NCBI RefSeq assembly: GCF_001434665.1
Contig: NZ_AZDG01000018.1
Location: forward strand, 1 to 50,681
Direction of reading: 5' to 3'
From: Companilactobacillus tucceti DSM 20183
GTDB taxonomy: Bacteria > Bacillota > Bacilli > Lactobacillales > Lactobacillaceae
Length of the DNA: 50,681 nucleotides
Under the pieces are notes generated by a model. It was not told where the DNA came from. It did not search any database and worked only from the letters and a program-made list of their open reading frames with translations. Position 1 is the first letter of the stretch, and the number at the start of each line of letters is the position of its first letter. A program made the translations under genes and the position numbers. This document shows, piece by piece, positions 7,621-15,945 of the stretch.

Positions 7621-8418
7621 CTAGTGGTTTAATTTCCAATTCTTATAACTTAGTCCTAAGAAGTAAACAATCACCTCAAATGACGAAATAAAGAACGTTA
7701 CAGGCCAATTAGTAATAAAAGCTAGGTACAATCCCAACCAAACACCTGCTAAAGATAAACCAACTGATACCATAATCAACTTTGGCACTGAGTGTACCAA
7801 ATATCTTGCTGTTGCACCAGGTAATGTCAATAAAACAAAGACTAACATTGATCCAACTATTTGCGATCCAATACTTACACTAAGTGCAAGTGTGATCAAA
7901 AACGCTACTGATAAGAATCTTGTCTTTAGACCAGCTGCACTAGCTCCAATATGATCAAAGGAATCAAATGCCAATGATTTATAAAATAGCAAAATAATAA
8001 AAATAACAACAACAGCTAAAATCATTAATTGTTGTACTTCTTTAGAACTGATCCCAACGATACTACCGAATAAAATATTCGTCGCATAGCTACTAGATTG
8101 AGATGACAATGATAGAAATAGAATTCCCAAACCAATAAATAAAGAAGAGATAGTACTGATAGAAGCTTCTCTTCTTGATGACTCAGTACTTAAACTACCA
8201 ACGGCAATCGAACTTACCATAGTAAATAAAATCATCCCTGCCAAAGGAGAGATACCAATCAAAACTCCAAATGAAGCACCAGCAAAACCAATTTCTGAAA
8301 GAGTGTGTGATAAGAATGACATATTTCTTGAAACTACAAATACTCCAACTATTCCAGCCGTTATAGCGATGAAAGTACTAGCTATAAAAGCCTCTCGCAT
8401 AAATTCATAACCAAACAT
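7621..8418 (-). CDS. adcB: Metal ABC transporter permease (ZnuB/AdcB type)
   Basis: The 265-residue protein has about eight membrane segments of the ABC-3 permease family, with typical features VVSRNMSFLSHTLSEIGFAGASFG and GSQIVGSMLVFVLLTLPGA. The family imports Zn2+ or Mn2+. The ATG at 8418 is preferred: GGTGG stands upstream and the ATPase stop codon is separated by a single base. No substrate-binding lipoprotein is encoded beside it, so the binding protein must lie elsewhere. Zinc is the likelier substrate by resemblance; manganese cannot be excluded. Confidence 0.8.
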   Translation of the reverse strand: MFGYEFMREAFIASTFIAITAGIVGVFVVSRNMSFLSHTLSEIGFAGASFGVLIGISPLAGMILFTMVSSIAVGSLSTESSRREASISTISSLFIGLGILFLSLSSQSSSYATNILFGSIVGISSKEVQQLMILAVVVIFIILLFYKSLAFDSFDHIGASAAGLKTRFLSVAFLITLALSVSIGSQIVGSMLVFVLLTLPGATARYLVHSVPKLIMVSVGLSLAGVWLGLYLAFITNWPVTFFISSFEVIVYFLGLSYKNWKLNH

Positions 8419-8419
8419 C

Positions 8420-9091
8420 TTATCTACCACCTAACTCAAACATGTCTTCTGATACATCATCAATACTAATTGGTTTAATAGTCTTATTTGCAAAGAACAA
8501 AGCTCTATTAGTATATTTCTTTGATAATTCATAATCGTGCGTAATAAAAATAACAGTTAACTTAAACTTCTTATTTAACTCCTGAACTAGATCCATCAAT
8601 TGCATTTTTACTTCAACATCCAAACTAGCTGTTGATTCATCAAGAATTAAAACTTTAGGATCATTTAAGAGTGATTGTGCCAAATAAGCTTTTTGCTTTT
8701 CACCACCAGAAGCTAAACCTAAAGGACGATTTTTTAGTTCAGTTAAATGAGTCTTTTCAAGAATTTCATTAACTAACTTATTGTCTTCTCGACGCTTAGT
8801 AGGGCTTAATTTCCATTTTAAATTTAAGCGAACAAACTGTTCGATATCCAATGGATAATCTAAGTCAATATTTCTAAATTGCGGTACATAACCAATAGTT
8901 TGTTTCTTATCAATTATGATTTCGCCACCACTTTTTTTCTCAAGCCCCATCATAATTTTAACCAATGTTGTTTTACCAGAACCATTATGTCCGATAAGAC
9001 TAATAAACTCACCATCGTTTATTTTAAAATTAACATCTTTAAAAACTAATTGTTTTCCAAATCTTTTCTCTAGATTTTTTGCTTCGATCAC
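8420..9091 (-). CDS. adcC: Metal ABC transporter ATP-binding protein (ZnuC/AdcC type)
   Basis: The ATPase has Walker A GHNGSGKTT, signature ASGGEKQ and Walker B VLILDEST, and pairs with the permease downstream. The frame stays open to 9232, but that extension is translated hairpin repeat B. The GTG at 9089-9091 lies five bases after AAGGGAAA and yields the normal start VIEAKNLEKRFG, giving 223 residues, the family length. The upstream spacer holds the shortened repeat copy, so it forms part of the leader of this operon if transcription starts upstream of it. Confidence 0.85.
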   Translation of the reverse strand: MIEAKNLEKRFGKQLVFKDVNFKINDGEFISLIGHNGSGKTTLVKIMMGLEKKSGGEIIIDKKQTIGYVPQFRNIDLDYPLDIEQFVRLNLKWKLSPTKRREDNKLVNEILEKTHLTELKNRPLGLASGGEKQKAYLAQSLLNDPKVLILDESTASLDVEVKMQLMDLVQELNKKFKLTVIFITHDYELSKKYTNRALFFANKTIKPISIDDVSEDMFELGGR

Positions 9092-9123
9092 TGAATTTTC
9101 CCTTTCTATAAAAAAGTAATATA

Positions 9124-9177
9124 GAGTGTGACAAAAGGCTACGTAGAGGTTGCAGCTTTTTGTTACACGTTTAGGCC
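9124..9177 (+). repeat. Composite hairpin repeat, copy B (centre deleted)
   Basis: Only the outer parts of the repeat remain (GAGTGTGACAAAAGGC, then GAGGTTGCAGCTTTTTGTTACACGTTTAGGC with a short junction), about 70 bases shorter than full copies. The arms can still pair with each other. It lies 33 bases upstream of the AdcC start. Confidence 0.75.
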
Positions 9178-9200
9178 ATAAAAGTTCGGAAATGCAAAAT

Positions 9201-9226
9201 GAGGCTGTGACGTATGTCACAGCCTC
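9201..9226 (-). terminator. H1 hairpin of repeat B; terminator of the lipoprotein gene
   Basis: GAGGCTGTGAC-GTAT-GTCACAGCCTC is a perfect 11-bp stem. It stands 69 bases downstream of the lipoprotein stop codon on the minus strand and is nearly identical to the H1 hairpin of copy D. Confidence 0.65.
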
Positions 9227-9294
9227 TAACATTTGAGGACATACTATGCCCTATGCATATTATCTGATTATTTAAATTATAGCAAATGAATCTG

Positions 9295-9846
9295 TTACCA
9301 AATTTGGAAATATTGTCCATTTGCAGGTACTAAATAACTACCTAATGGTGAATCAGAATCCTTACTATAAACATTAACTTGATAGCCTGCAACATTATTC
9401 CAAGTTATTTTACCATTTGAAACATACTGTGTTGTAGAACGATCATATTTAGATGCCAATGCATTTCCTAAATATGCGGTTGCTTGATCAGCAGTCGTTA
9501 TATTTACAGAGCTTTGGCTATCTGATTGTGTTGTCTGATTATTATTAGAGTTATTACTATTAGTATTAGAATCTGTACTTGAATTTGATGCGTTACTACC
9601 GTTATCTGATTGAGTTTGATCATCAGTACTACTGTTATTAGCATTACTATTTGATGAGGATCCTAAATTGGATGCCGGTGCACTACTTCTTACTGCTGCT
9701 TTTTTAGTAGCTTTCTTTGGAGTAGAACTAGATGTCTTAGATGACTTTGTATTCGAATCTGAAGTACTAGCAGATTGTTGACTAGCACAGCCGGCTAATG
9801 ATAGGGCTGCAAGAACTGTAGCTGCTAGTGATAATTTTTTGAACAT
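9295..9846 (-). CDS. Lipoprotein with Ser/Asn/Thr-rich linker
   Basis: The 183-residue precursor has a signal peptide with lipobox SLAGC (Cys20). About 90 residues of low-complexity Ser/Asn/Thr/Gln follow. A compact C-terminal domain of some 65 residues begins ITTADQATAYLGNAL and contains TWNNVAGYQVNVYSKDSDSPLGSYLV. The linker would span the wall and display that domain. Similar lactobacillar lipoproteins are annotated as hypothetical; I do not know its function. GGGAGG precedes the ATG. It lies between racD and the metal transporter genes but has its own promoter and terminator. Confidence 0.75.
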   Translation of the reverse strand: MFKKLSLAATVLAALSLAGCASQQSASTSDSNTKSSKTSSSTPKKATKKAAVRSSAPASNLGSSSNSNANNSSTDDQTQSDNGSNASNSSTDSNTNSNNSNNNQTTQSDSQSSVNITTADQATAYLGNALASKYDRSTTQYVSNGKITWNNVAGYQVNVYSKDSDSPLGSYLVPANGQYFQIW

Positions 9847-9860
9847 TTTGGGTACCTCCC

Positions 9861-9890
9861 TGTTAGGTATATTGTATCTAAGAGGCAGAT
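9861..9890 (-). promoter_or_regulatory. Promoter of the lipoprotein gene
   Basis: On the minus strand TTGAAA and TACAAT are separated by 18 bases, about 20-25 bases before the lipoprotein ribosome site. This makes the gene independent of the racD operon. Confidence 0.5.
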
Positions 9891-9916
9891 TTTATTTCAA
9901 CAATTAACATTAAACA

Positions 9917-10651
9917 TTAATAAATCTTATCAAAATCGATTTTTTCACCATTTCTGATTTTTCTAGAATATTCGATAGACTTATCAACGATAATACTTTG
10001 AGCATCTATAACATTATAGTCATGGTTAGGCGCTTTTTCTTGTGCATAAGACAATTCTGTACATCCCAAAACTATCACATCACAGTTAAACTTATCATGC
10101 ATAGTTTTTAAAATATAATGATATTTGTCTGCATCTACTGTGCCTTTTTCTTTAATATCATCATAAATCAAACTTTCAACTTCATCTTGAATAGCTTTAT
10201 CACCTAAAGAGTATTCAAACCCAGCTTCTTTTATCTCATCTTCATAAATGTGGTCAGCAATTGTACCCTTTGTAGCAATCAATCCTACTCGAGCATTAGG
10301 ATACTTATTTTTCATAACTGACACAGCCATATGAGGCATATGGATCAATGGAATATTAGTAGCTGCCTGAAGCTCTTTATAGTAATAATGAGCCGTATTA
10401 CAGATTATCACCATAAATGCTGGATCAAGTTTACTTTGTTGCTCAATATCCTCTAGTAAAGGTGGTAAAAAACTAGGCTTACTATTATCCAGTATATGTT
10501 CTGTACGATCGGGTACAGTGGCATGATTTACAATAATATAATCCAAGTAATCTTGGTCTTTTTTAGCTTCTGTTCTTTGATTTAGCAAATGGATATAACT
10601 CTCAGTTGCAAGAGTTCCCATTCCACCAATAACTGTAAAGAATTTTTTCAT
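9917..10651 (-). CDS. racD: Aspartate/glutamate racemase family protein
   Basis: The 244-residue protein carries the two catalytic cysteines of the cofactor-independent family: CNTAH (Cys84) and GCTEL (Cys197). The N-terminal GGMGTLATESY is typical of aspartate racemases. It follows the Mur ligase gene by four bases and is the last gene of the wall operon. D-aspartate is the cross-bridge amino acid in lactobacilli with L-Lys-D-Asp peptidoglycan, which fits this context. A D-Asp ligase is not encoded here, and glutamate as substrate cannot be excluded. Confidence 0.85.
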   Translation of the reverse strand: MKKFFTVIGGMGTLATESYIHLLNQRTEAKKDQDYLDYIIVNHATVPDRTEHILDNSKPSFLPPLLEDIEQQSKLDPAFMVIICNTAHYYYKELQAATNIPLIHMPHMAVSVMKNKYPNARVGLIATKGTIADHIYEDEIKEAGFEYSLGDKAIQDEVESLIYDDIKEKGTVDADKYHYILKTMHDKFNCDVIVLGCTELSYAQEKAPNHDYNVIDAQSIIVDKSIEYSRKIRNGEKIDFDKIY

Positions 10652-10655
10652 ATTA

Positions 10656-12170
10656 TTATCCCTCGATATCTTTCAAAATACCTTTGGCAATTACCGTGTC
10701 AGTTGGGTAAGGAACATCTACACCTTTAATCTTTTGATATGGATCGTCTCCTTTAGCGGCCAAAACAACAATATCATCACCGCTACTTGTTTCAATCATT
10801 TCACGAATTGCACTTGGACGGTCAATAATCGTCTTGACGTCAACTTTTGAATGATCTATCTTTTCATCAATTTGACGACAAATATCAGCTGGGTCCTCAA
10901 AGGCTGGATCATCAGTTGTTAAAATTGCTGCATCTGCTGATTCCGTCAATGCCTTAGCAAAACCTTCACGACGTGATACTCCCTTATTACCAGGACTACC
11001 AACAACTACCTTAATTTTAGACTTAGGATATTCTTCACGTAGAAATCCTAGTAGAGCTTTCATACTAGCATAATTATGTGCATAATCCACAAAAATAGTT
11101 CCGTGATTCTTTGTATTGATATGTTCCATTCTACCTGGAACTCTTGCACTTCTTAAACCTTCGACAATATCTTTGTGATCGACCTTAGCAATTCTTGCTG
11201 CAATAATAGCGGCAGCAGCATTTAGTTCATTAAAGTCACCAACTAGACCTAATTTATATTCACCATTTAAATCTAGTTCTTCTGCTTTTTTATCCGTAGC
11301 ATTTAATTCAAATATGCTATCACTTAAAGTTGTTTCTTTACTTGTGATATTTACATCAGCATCTTTACGTCCAAATAAATAAATCTGATAATCTGAACTA
11401 GTCTCTTTTGCGGCTGCGTGTACAATTTCAAATTCATTTGTCTGACGATTAATAATATTTACCTTAGAGTTTATCAACAGTTGCTTCTTACAATATAAGT
11501 AATCGGCAAAGGTTGGATGTTCATTTTCACCAATATGATCGGGAGTAATATTCAAAAATCCACCAATATCAAATGTTAAGCCGTAAACACGGTCTTTCTT
11601 ATATGCCTGTGAAGATACTTCCATCACTAAATACTTAGCACCGTTTTGCACTGCTCGATGCATATCTCTAAATAAATCTAATGATTCAGGAGTTGTTAAA
11701 TCTGATTTAAACTTATCTTCAGGTTTTGGACCAACGATTCTATCAACAGTTGAAAATAGTGCTACTTGATCTGGAAAAGCACGCTTTAGCATATAGTAAG
11801 TAAAATATGATGTTGTAGTTTTACCCTTTGTACCTGTGAAAGCAATAATGAATAAGTCGTTTTCAGGGTTGCCAAAATATGCAGCACTTAATAATGCTAA
11901 TGCTTTTTGAATATTATTAACGATTATATGATCTACTTCTTTGTCATATTCCTTTTCTGCTACATAAACTTTTACACCTTTAGTTAATGCTTGTTGAAGA
12001 TATTCTGCTTTAAAATTATTACCTTTACAGAAAAAGATTCCATCAGTTTGATCTTCTTTAGAATTATAACTGATATTAGTTACAACCTCTTTATCATCAC
12101 TGATCTGACTAGAAACTAACAAGTCATGTTCTTTTAATAAACTAATAGCTTTATCTACTCTTAAACTCAT
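10656..12170 (-). CDS. murE: MurE-type UDP-MurNAc-tripeptide synthetase
   Basis: The 504-residue protein shows the Mur ligase layout: N-terminal UDP-binding domain, P-loop GTKGKTT (residues 113-119), the ITPDHIGEH-like segment (208-217), YLYCKKQLL with the likely carbamylated lysine (225-233) and the C-terminal domain. Its amino-acid motif is DDPAFEDP (420-427), comparable to DNPANDDP of L-lysine-adding MurE rather than the DNPR of meso-DAP enzymes. It therefore probably adds L-Lys to UDP-MurNAc-L-Ala-D-Glu. It lies between dacA and racD, 21 and 4 bases away. Lactobacilli can carry two MurE-like proteins; whether this is the main one is unknown. Confidence 0.85.
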   Translation of the reverse strand: MSLRVDKAISLLKEHDLLVSSQISDDKEVVTNISYNSKEDQTDGIFFCKGNNFKAEYLQQALTKGVKVYVAEKEYDKEVDHIIVNNIQKALALLSAAYFGNPENDLFIIAFTGTKGKTTTSYFTYYMLKRAFPDQVALFSTVDRIVGPKPEDKFKSDLTTPESLDLFRDMHRAVQNGAKYLVMEVSSQAYKKDRVYGLTFDIGGFLNITPDHIGENEHPTFADYLYCKKQLLINSKVNIINRQTNEFEIVHAAAKETSSDYQIYLFGRKDADVNITSKETTLSDSIFELNATDKKAEELDLNGEYKLGLVGDFNELNAAAAIIAARIAKVDHKDIVEGLRSARVPGRMEHINTKNHGTIFVDYAHNYASMKALLGFLREEYPKSKIKVVVGSPGNKGVSRREGFAKALTESADAAILTTDDPAFEDPADICRQIDEKIDHSKVDVKTIIDRPSAIREMIETSSGDDIVVLAAKGDDPYQKIKGVDVPYPTDTVIAKGILKDIEG

Positions 12171-12191
12171 TATATTGCCCTCAACCTGCCT

Positions 12192-13424
12192 CTAAAATAA
12201 ATTCTCAAAAAACTCAGTAATTTGATGCCATAAAGACTTTTGAACCTTCTTGATTTTCTTTATAATTACTTCCTCTTTAGGATAAGGTAAATATCCATTT
12301 TGACTATTTGTCGCTATTAACTTAACAGTCTTTTTATTTTCCTTAGTTTTAAATCCTAAATCGGTCTTAGATACATTATAGCTTAATGAATTCTCATTGA
12401 AATCCTCAGGAAGCCACATATACACATCGTTTTCATTTATATATTTATGCTTCTTATTTGTAACTGTTATTTTTTGATTTTTAGTTAATACCTTTTTGTT
12501 AACAAAGTTATCTTTAACGTATTTAGCCAAATTTTGCGTAGCTCGAAATCTCTTATCTAAATCACTATCATCACCACCAGCATCCATAACGATAGTTACG
12601 ATTCGGCTATTTCCCATTGGCAGCGTACCAACAAAAGAGTCACCTGCTTGCTCAGTAGTTCCAGTTTTTAGACCATCGAATTCATAGCCTTCTTGGTAAT
12701 CACGGTTACCATTTAACAACAAGTTAAGTGAAGTATAAGTCTTAGTCTCACTACCCTCCGGGAAGATAAAACTTTGCTTTGAAGTAGTCTTTAATATTTC
12801 AGGATATTTATTCAAAATATGCTTAACAATAATAGCAATATCGTTTACTGACAGTTTATTTTCAGCATTATTTTGCCCTAGATACATACCTTCTTTAAGG
12901 TCACTATTATTTAGTCCTGAAGCGTTATTTATTTCTGCATCTTTAATGCCCCAACTTCTAAGAGTTTTACGCATCAATTTAACGAAACTTGCCTGATCAC
13001 CTGAAACCTTTTGAGCCAACATCATAGCGGCTGAATTAGAAGATACTATCCAAGCGGCATTATAAAGATCTTTAACTGTATAAGCCTTATCAGTATCTAA
13101 ACGCACATTAGTTAATTCATCACTTTGCGTCATTTCAGCTTGTTCAGGTGTCGGAGTTAATTGATCAGACTCTTTTAACTTTCCATCTTTAATAGCCTCA
13201 GTAACTAGATATAGAGTAATTATCTTGGTAATTGAACCTATGGCAACTTTCTTTTCAGCATTTTTTTGATAAATGATTTGACCGGTATTAGAATCAAACG
13301 CCATAACGGCGCTTGCATCAATTTCTGGTTCCTCAACTGCTTTAACATTTTTTAAATTAACTACTGGTAATACTAAAATTACAACTGATAAAACAATCAA
13401 GAACCTTTTAAAAAATTTGTTCAT
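12192..13424 (-). CDS. dacA: D-alanyl-D-alanine carboxypeptidase (PBP5/DacA type)
   Basis: After a signal peptide of about 30 residues, the 410-residue protein has the S11 serine peptidase triad of motifs SITK (Ser64-Lys67), SSN (128-130) and KTG (253-255). A beta-rich PBP5 C-terminal domain follows, then an amphipathic tail with lysines and phenylalanines that anchors such enzymes to the membrane. It trims the terminal D-Ala from stem pentapeptides. It starts two bases after the kinase gene, so the two-component system probably controls it. Confidence 0.9.
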   Translation of the reverse strand: MNKFFKRFLIVLSVVILVLPVVNLKNVKAVEEPEIDASAVMAFDSNTGQIIYQKNAEKKVAIGSITKIITLYLVTEAIKDGKLKESDQLTPTPEQAEMTQSDELTNVRLDTDKAYTVKDLYNAAWIVSSNSAAMMLAQKVSGDQASFVKLMRKTLRSWGIKDAEINNASGLNNSDLKEGMYLGQNNAENKLSVNDIAIIVKHILNKYPEILKTTSKQSFIFPEGSETKTYTSLNLLLNGNRDYQEGYEFDGLKTGTTEQAGDSFVGTLPMGNSRIVTIVMDAGGDDSDLDKRFRATQNLAKYVKDNFVNKKVLTKNQKITVTNKKHKYINENDVYMWLPEDFNENSLSYNVSKTDLGFKTKENKKTVKLIATNSQNGYLPYPKEEVIIKKIKKVQKSLWHQITEFFENLF

Positions 13425-13426
13425 AC

Positions 13427-14557
13427 TTATTCCTCACTAATTAATGGAAAATGAATCGTAAACGAAGTCAATTTCTTATCTGAAGTTGCTGTAATAGTTC
13501 CGCCATGCATTTCGATCATACTTTTGGCAATAGCTAATCCTAAACCTGTTCCGCCAGTTTTTTTAGAACGTGAATCTTCGACTCGATAGAAGCGTTCAAA
13601 TAGATTAGGAAGAGACTCTTTAGGAATTGGACGACCATTATTAGCCACCGTCACAACCACTTCATTTTTTTTCTTTGTTGCACTCAAATAAAGCTCCGTA
13701 GCACCAGCTCCATATTTAAATGCATTCGTAATTAAATTATTAAAGGTTCTACCCAGTTTTTCGGTATCACCATTCATCATAATTTTTTTAGGTTTTGAAT
13801 CTACAATTATTTTGATATTACGCTTATTTGCCTCCAACTCAAAATCAGCAGACAACTGCTCCAACATTTGAACCATATCAAAATGGGTGAGATTAAGCTT
13901 ACTTGTTGCATGCTGAACATTGGCGTACTCAAATAGTGAATTTACTAAATTTTGCATTTCCAATGATTTTTTATAAGCAACATGTGTATATTTCAAGATT
14001 TGTTCAATATCTTGGTAATTATTACTTTCAATCAATCCAAGATAACCAATAATAGATGTTAGAGGCGTTCTAATGTCGTGACTAACATTAGTAATAAGTT
14101 CATCTTTACTTTTCTCAGAACGTTTTTGTTCTTCAATATGTTGATTAGTATTAGAAATCAATAAATTTATACTGTTAACGATTCCTTGCAACTTTTTATT
14201 AACAGTTAAATCAATACTTTGGTCCAACTGACCTCCAGCAATCGTTTCTAATAGTTTTTCAACTTTATGCACTTCATATTGTTGATATGTTTTAACCGCT
14301 ACATTAATTGAAACGGCCAACTCTATAATAATTACGATTGCTAAAAAGAACCAAATACCCCAAAAGGTGGAGTGGGTTAGGTCTGAACTTAACACTTTTA
14401 ACACACTACTAATATCACTAAAATTCTGATGACTAAAGAACAATTCTGATATAACGATCAAAATTGCATTTACTATTTGAAATAAAAGAAAGGTGCCTAT
14501 TCCTTCTGCTAGGAGGACACCTTTTTCTTTACTAGTTAATTTTATTTTCTTATTCAA
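13427..14557 (-). CDS. Sensor histidine kinase
   Basis: The chosen TTG start at 14557 follows GGTGGAGG at nine bases; the longer frame reading back to 14602 lies inside the response regulator gene. The 376-residue protein has two membrane segments (about 16-40 and 65-90), a HAMP-like region, a HisKA box VSHDIRTPLTSIIGYL (His160) and a HATPase domain with NLITNAFKYG, GTGLGLAI and related boxes. The short extracellular loop (about 25 residues) suggests sensing within the membrane, as in intramembrane-sensing or VanS-like envelope kinases. Its partner is the regulator directly upstream. Confidence 0.9.
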   Translation of the reverse strand: MNKKIKLTSKEKGVLLAEGIGTFLLFQIVNAILIVISELFFSHQNFSDISSVLKVLSSDLTHSTFWGIWFFLAIVIIIELAVSINVAVKTYQQYEVHKVEKLLETIAGGQLDQSIDLTVNKKLQGIVNSINLLISNTNQHIEEQKRSEKSKDELITNVSHDIRTPLTSIIGYLGLIESNNYQDIEQILKYTHVAYKKSLEMQNLVNSLFEYANVQHATSKLNLTHFDMVQMLEQLSADFELEANKRNIKIIVDSKPKKIMMNGDTEKLGRTFNNLITNAFKYGAGATELYLSATKKKNEVVVTVANNGRPIPKESLPNLFERFYRVEDSRSKKTGGTGLGLAIAKSMIEMHGGTITATSDKKLTSFTIHFPLISEE

Positions 14558-14561
14558 GGAA

Positions 14562-15248
14562 CTAAACCTCCACCTTATAACCAACGCCCCAAACAGTCTC
14601 AATAACCTTTTCTCCGTCGGTGGCTTCTTCTAACTTATCACGCAAGTGGCTAACGTGAACCATTACTGTTTTGGCAGAAACAACACTTTCTTGTTTCCAA
14701 ACTCGTTCAAAAATTTCATTTGCTGAAAATACTTTATTAGGATGACTTGCTAGTAAGTATAAAACACCAAATTCAAGTGCTGTTAATTGTACTTTACTAC
14801 CTGATGATGTTACAACTTCATGGGAATCTTTATAGATTGTAATCGGACCTATTTCCAATTTATCTGGAACATTCTTAGCAGATAATTGTTGGCTTCTACG
14901 AAGTAACGATCTAACTCTAGCCATAATTTCCAAAGGATTAAATGGCTTAGTTACATAATCATCAGCACCAGTTATAAGTCCTTGAATCTTATCCATATCA
15001 GTAGTCTTTGCAGAAACAATAATTATTGGTATTTGAGAATCTTTTCTAACTCGTTTAACGACCTCAATACCATCAAGCTCTGGCATCATAATATCCAAAA
15101 TCATTAATGAAATGTCACTATGATCTCTTAATGCATCTAAAGCCTCTTGTCCAGAATAGGCCGTAACGGGTTCATAACCCTCATTTTTAATGTAGATACT
15201 TAGTAATTCTACGATTTCTTTATCATCATCAACGACCAAAATTTTCAT
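14562..15248 (-). CDS. OmpR-family response regulator
   Basis: Residues 1-120 are a receiver domain with DDD near the start, phospho-acceptor Asp52 (LMILDIMMPELDG) and the K of VTKPF. Residues 130-228 form a winged-helix domain ending VIETVWGVGYKV. It is the first gene of the five-gene operon running through the kinase, dacA, murE and racD, and most resembles VanR-like regulators. The short upstream region contains TACAATAT twice, 18 bases apart (15272 and 15290), possibly its own binding site. Confidence 0.9.
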   Translation of the reverse strand: MKILVVDDDKEIVELLSIYIKNEGYEPVTAYSGQEALDALRDHSDISLMILDIMMPELDGIEVVKRVRKDSQIPIIIVSAKTTDMDKIQGLITGADDYVTKPFNPLEIMARVRSLLRRSQQLSAKNVPDKLEIGPITIYKDSHEVVTSSGSKVQLTALEFGVLYLLASHPNKVFSANEIFERVWKQESVVSAKTVMVHVSHLRDKLEEATDGEKVIETVWGVGYKVEV

Positions 15249-15271
15249 AAGACAAACCTCACAGTGAAATT

Positions 15272-15297
15272 TACAATATAGTGTTATTATACAATAT
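15272..15297 (-). promoter_or_regulatory. Direct repeats upstream of the two-component operon
   Basis: TACAATAT occurs at 15272-15279 and 15290-15297 (minus strand ATATTGTA). The second copy overlaps TATAAT (minus strand 15293-15288). OmpR-type regulators bind direct repeats, so autoregulation is plausible but not shown. Confidence 0.3.
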
Positions 15298-15340
15298 TAT
15301 GTTAATGTATTACTAACTTAGAAAAACAAAGGAATAGTAA

Positions 15341-15538
15341 ATGAATTATTTAAAAAAAAGAATCCGTTTTATTCTTATCTTTATTTTCTCGCTTGCAATT
15401 TTAGCACTCGTTCAGTGGGAAACAAAAAATAATCCTGGCTTAACCAGTAATAAATTCATCTTAATTTCAGAAATATTGAAAATATCATGTAGTGGTTTTG
15501 CTTTATATAGTATTATTCAATTCTTCAGGACAAAATAA
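15341..15538 (+). CDS. Small two-helix membrane protein
   Basis: This 65-residue protein has two hydrophobic segments (about 8-25 and 41-60), basic ends, and a good ribosome site (AAAGGA seven bases before ATG). It is divergent from the response regulator and so shares its promoter region, which makes it a possible member of the same regulon. I recognise no family. It ends directly before the H1 hairpin of repeat C. Confidence 0.55.
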   Translation: MNYLKKRIRFILIFIFSLAILALVQWETKNNPGLTSNKFILISEILKISCSGFALYSIIQFFRTK

Positions 15539-15540
15539 AA

Positions 15541-15570
15541 AGGGTTGTGACATATGTCACAGCCCCTTTT
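15541..15570 (+). terminator. H1 hairpin of repeat C
   Basis: AGGGTTGTGAC-ATAT-GTCACAGCCCCT is followed by TTTT. It ends the transcript of the small membrane protein. Confidence 0.7.
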
Positions 15571-15589
15571 ACATTTCCGAACTTTTTTA

Positions 15590-15712
15590 TAGCCTAAACG
15601 TGTAACAAAAGGCTGCAACCACCACATAGTTACGAACCACAAATGATTGATAGTACCAATCATTCGTGATTCTAGACTATGTTCCGGTGGCAGACCGCCT
15701 TTTGTCACACTT
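15590..15712 (-). repeat. Composite hairpin repeat, copy C
   Basis: Full-length copy in the same orientation as copies A and D. Outer arms TGTAACAAAAGGC and GCCTTTTGTCACA pair; the inner stem is AATGATTG / CAATCATT. A spurious minus-strand frame at 15517-15708 lies inside it. Confidence 0.8.
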
Positions 15713-15726
15713 TCTTTTTTAATTTT

Positions 15727-15852
15727 CTAGTGTTCAGCGTCTGACATCCATTCCTTGAATGATGACTTCTTAATGTCAGCACCCTTGCTGTTGACCTTTG
15801 ATGCAGCCAACTTGCTTAATCTCTTCTTTTCAGCTTTATCTAACTTTTTCAT
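15727..15852 (-). CDS. 41-residue basic small protein
   Basis: A complete short gene: GGAGGT, eight bases, ATG, then 41 codons and TAG. The product is rich in lysine (KKLDKAEKKRLSKL at the start) and ends EWMSDAEH. Lysine is mostly AAG and other codons are of the kind preferred in highly expressed genes here, unlike random sequence. There is no membrane segment. I do not recognise the family; an amphipathic, nucleic-acid or ribosome-associated protein would fit its composition, but that is a guess. Confidence 0.65.
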   Translation of the reverse strand: MKKLDKAEKKRLSKLAASKVNSKGADIKKSSFKEWMSDAEH

Positions 15853-15945
15853 AATCTAAAACCTCCATATATTTACGTCTTTTAAAGACCTTAAATATGA
15901 GTTATAGAGAAGGAAAATAGGTAGCGGTATGTAAGATTGTCCATA

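Noticed and set aside
9092-9232. N-terminal extension of the AdcC frame
   Set aside because: It is the translated hairpin repeat B; a GTG with a good ribosome site gives the family-typical start.
10656-12170. MurT partner for GatD
   Set aside because: The protein has the full MurE domain order and a DDPAFEDP amino-acid motif, not the MurT C-terminal domain.
15517-15708. Minus-strand 63-codon frame
   Set aside because: It lies inside repeat C and has no ribosome site; a similar frame appears in repeat D (35211-35570).
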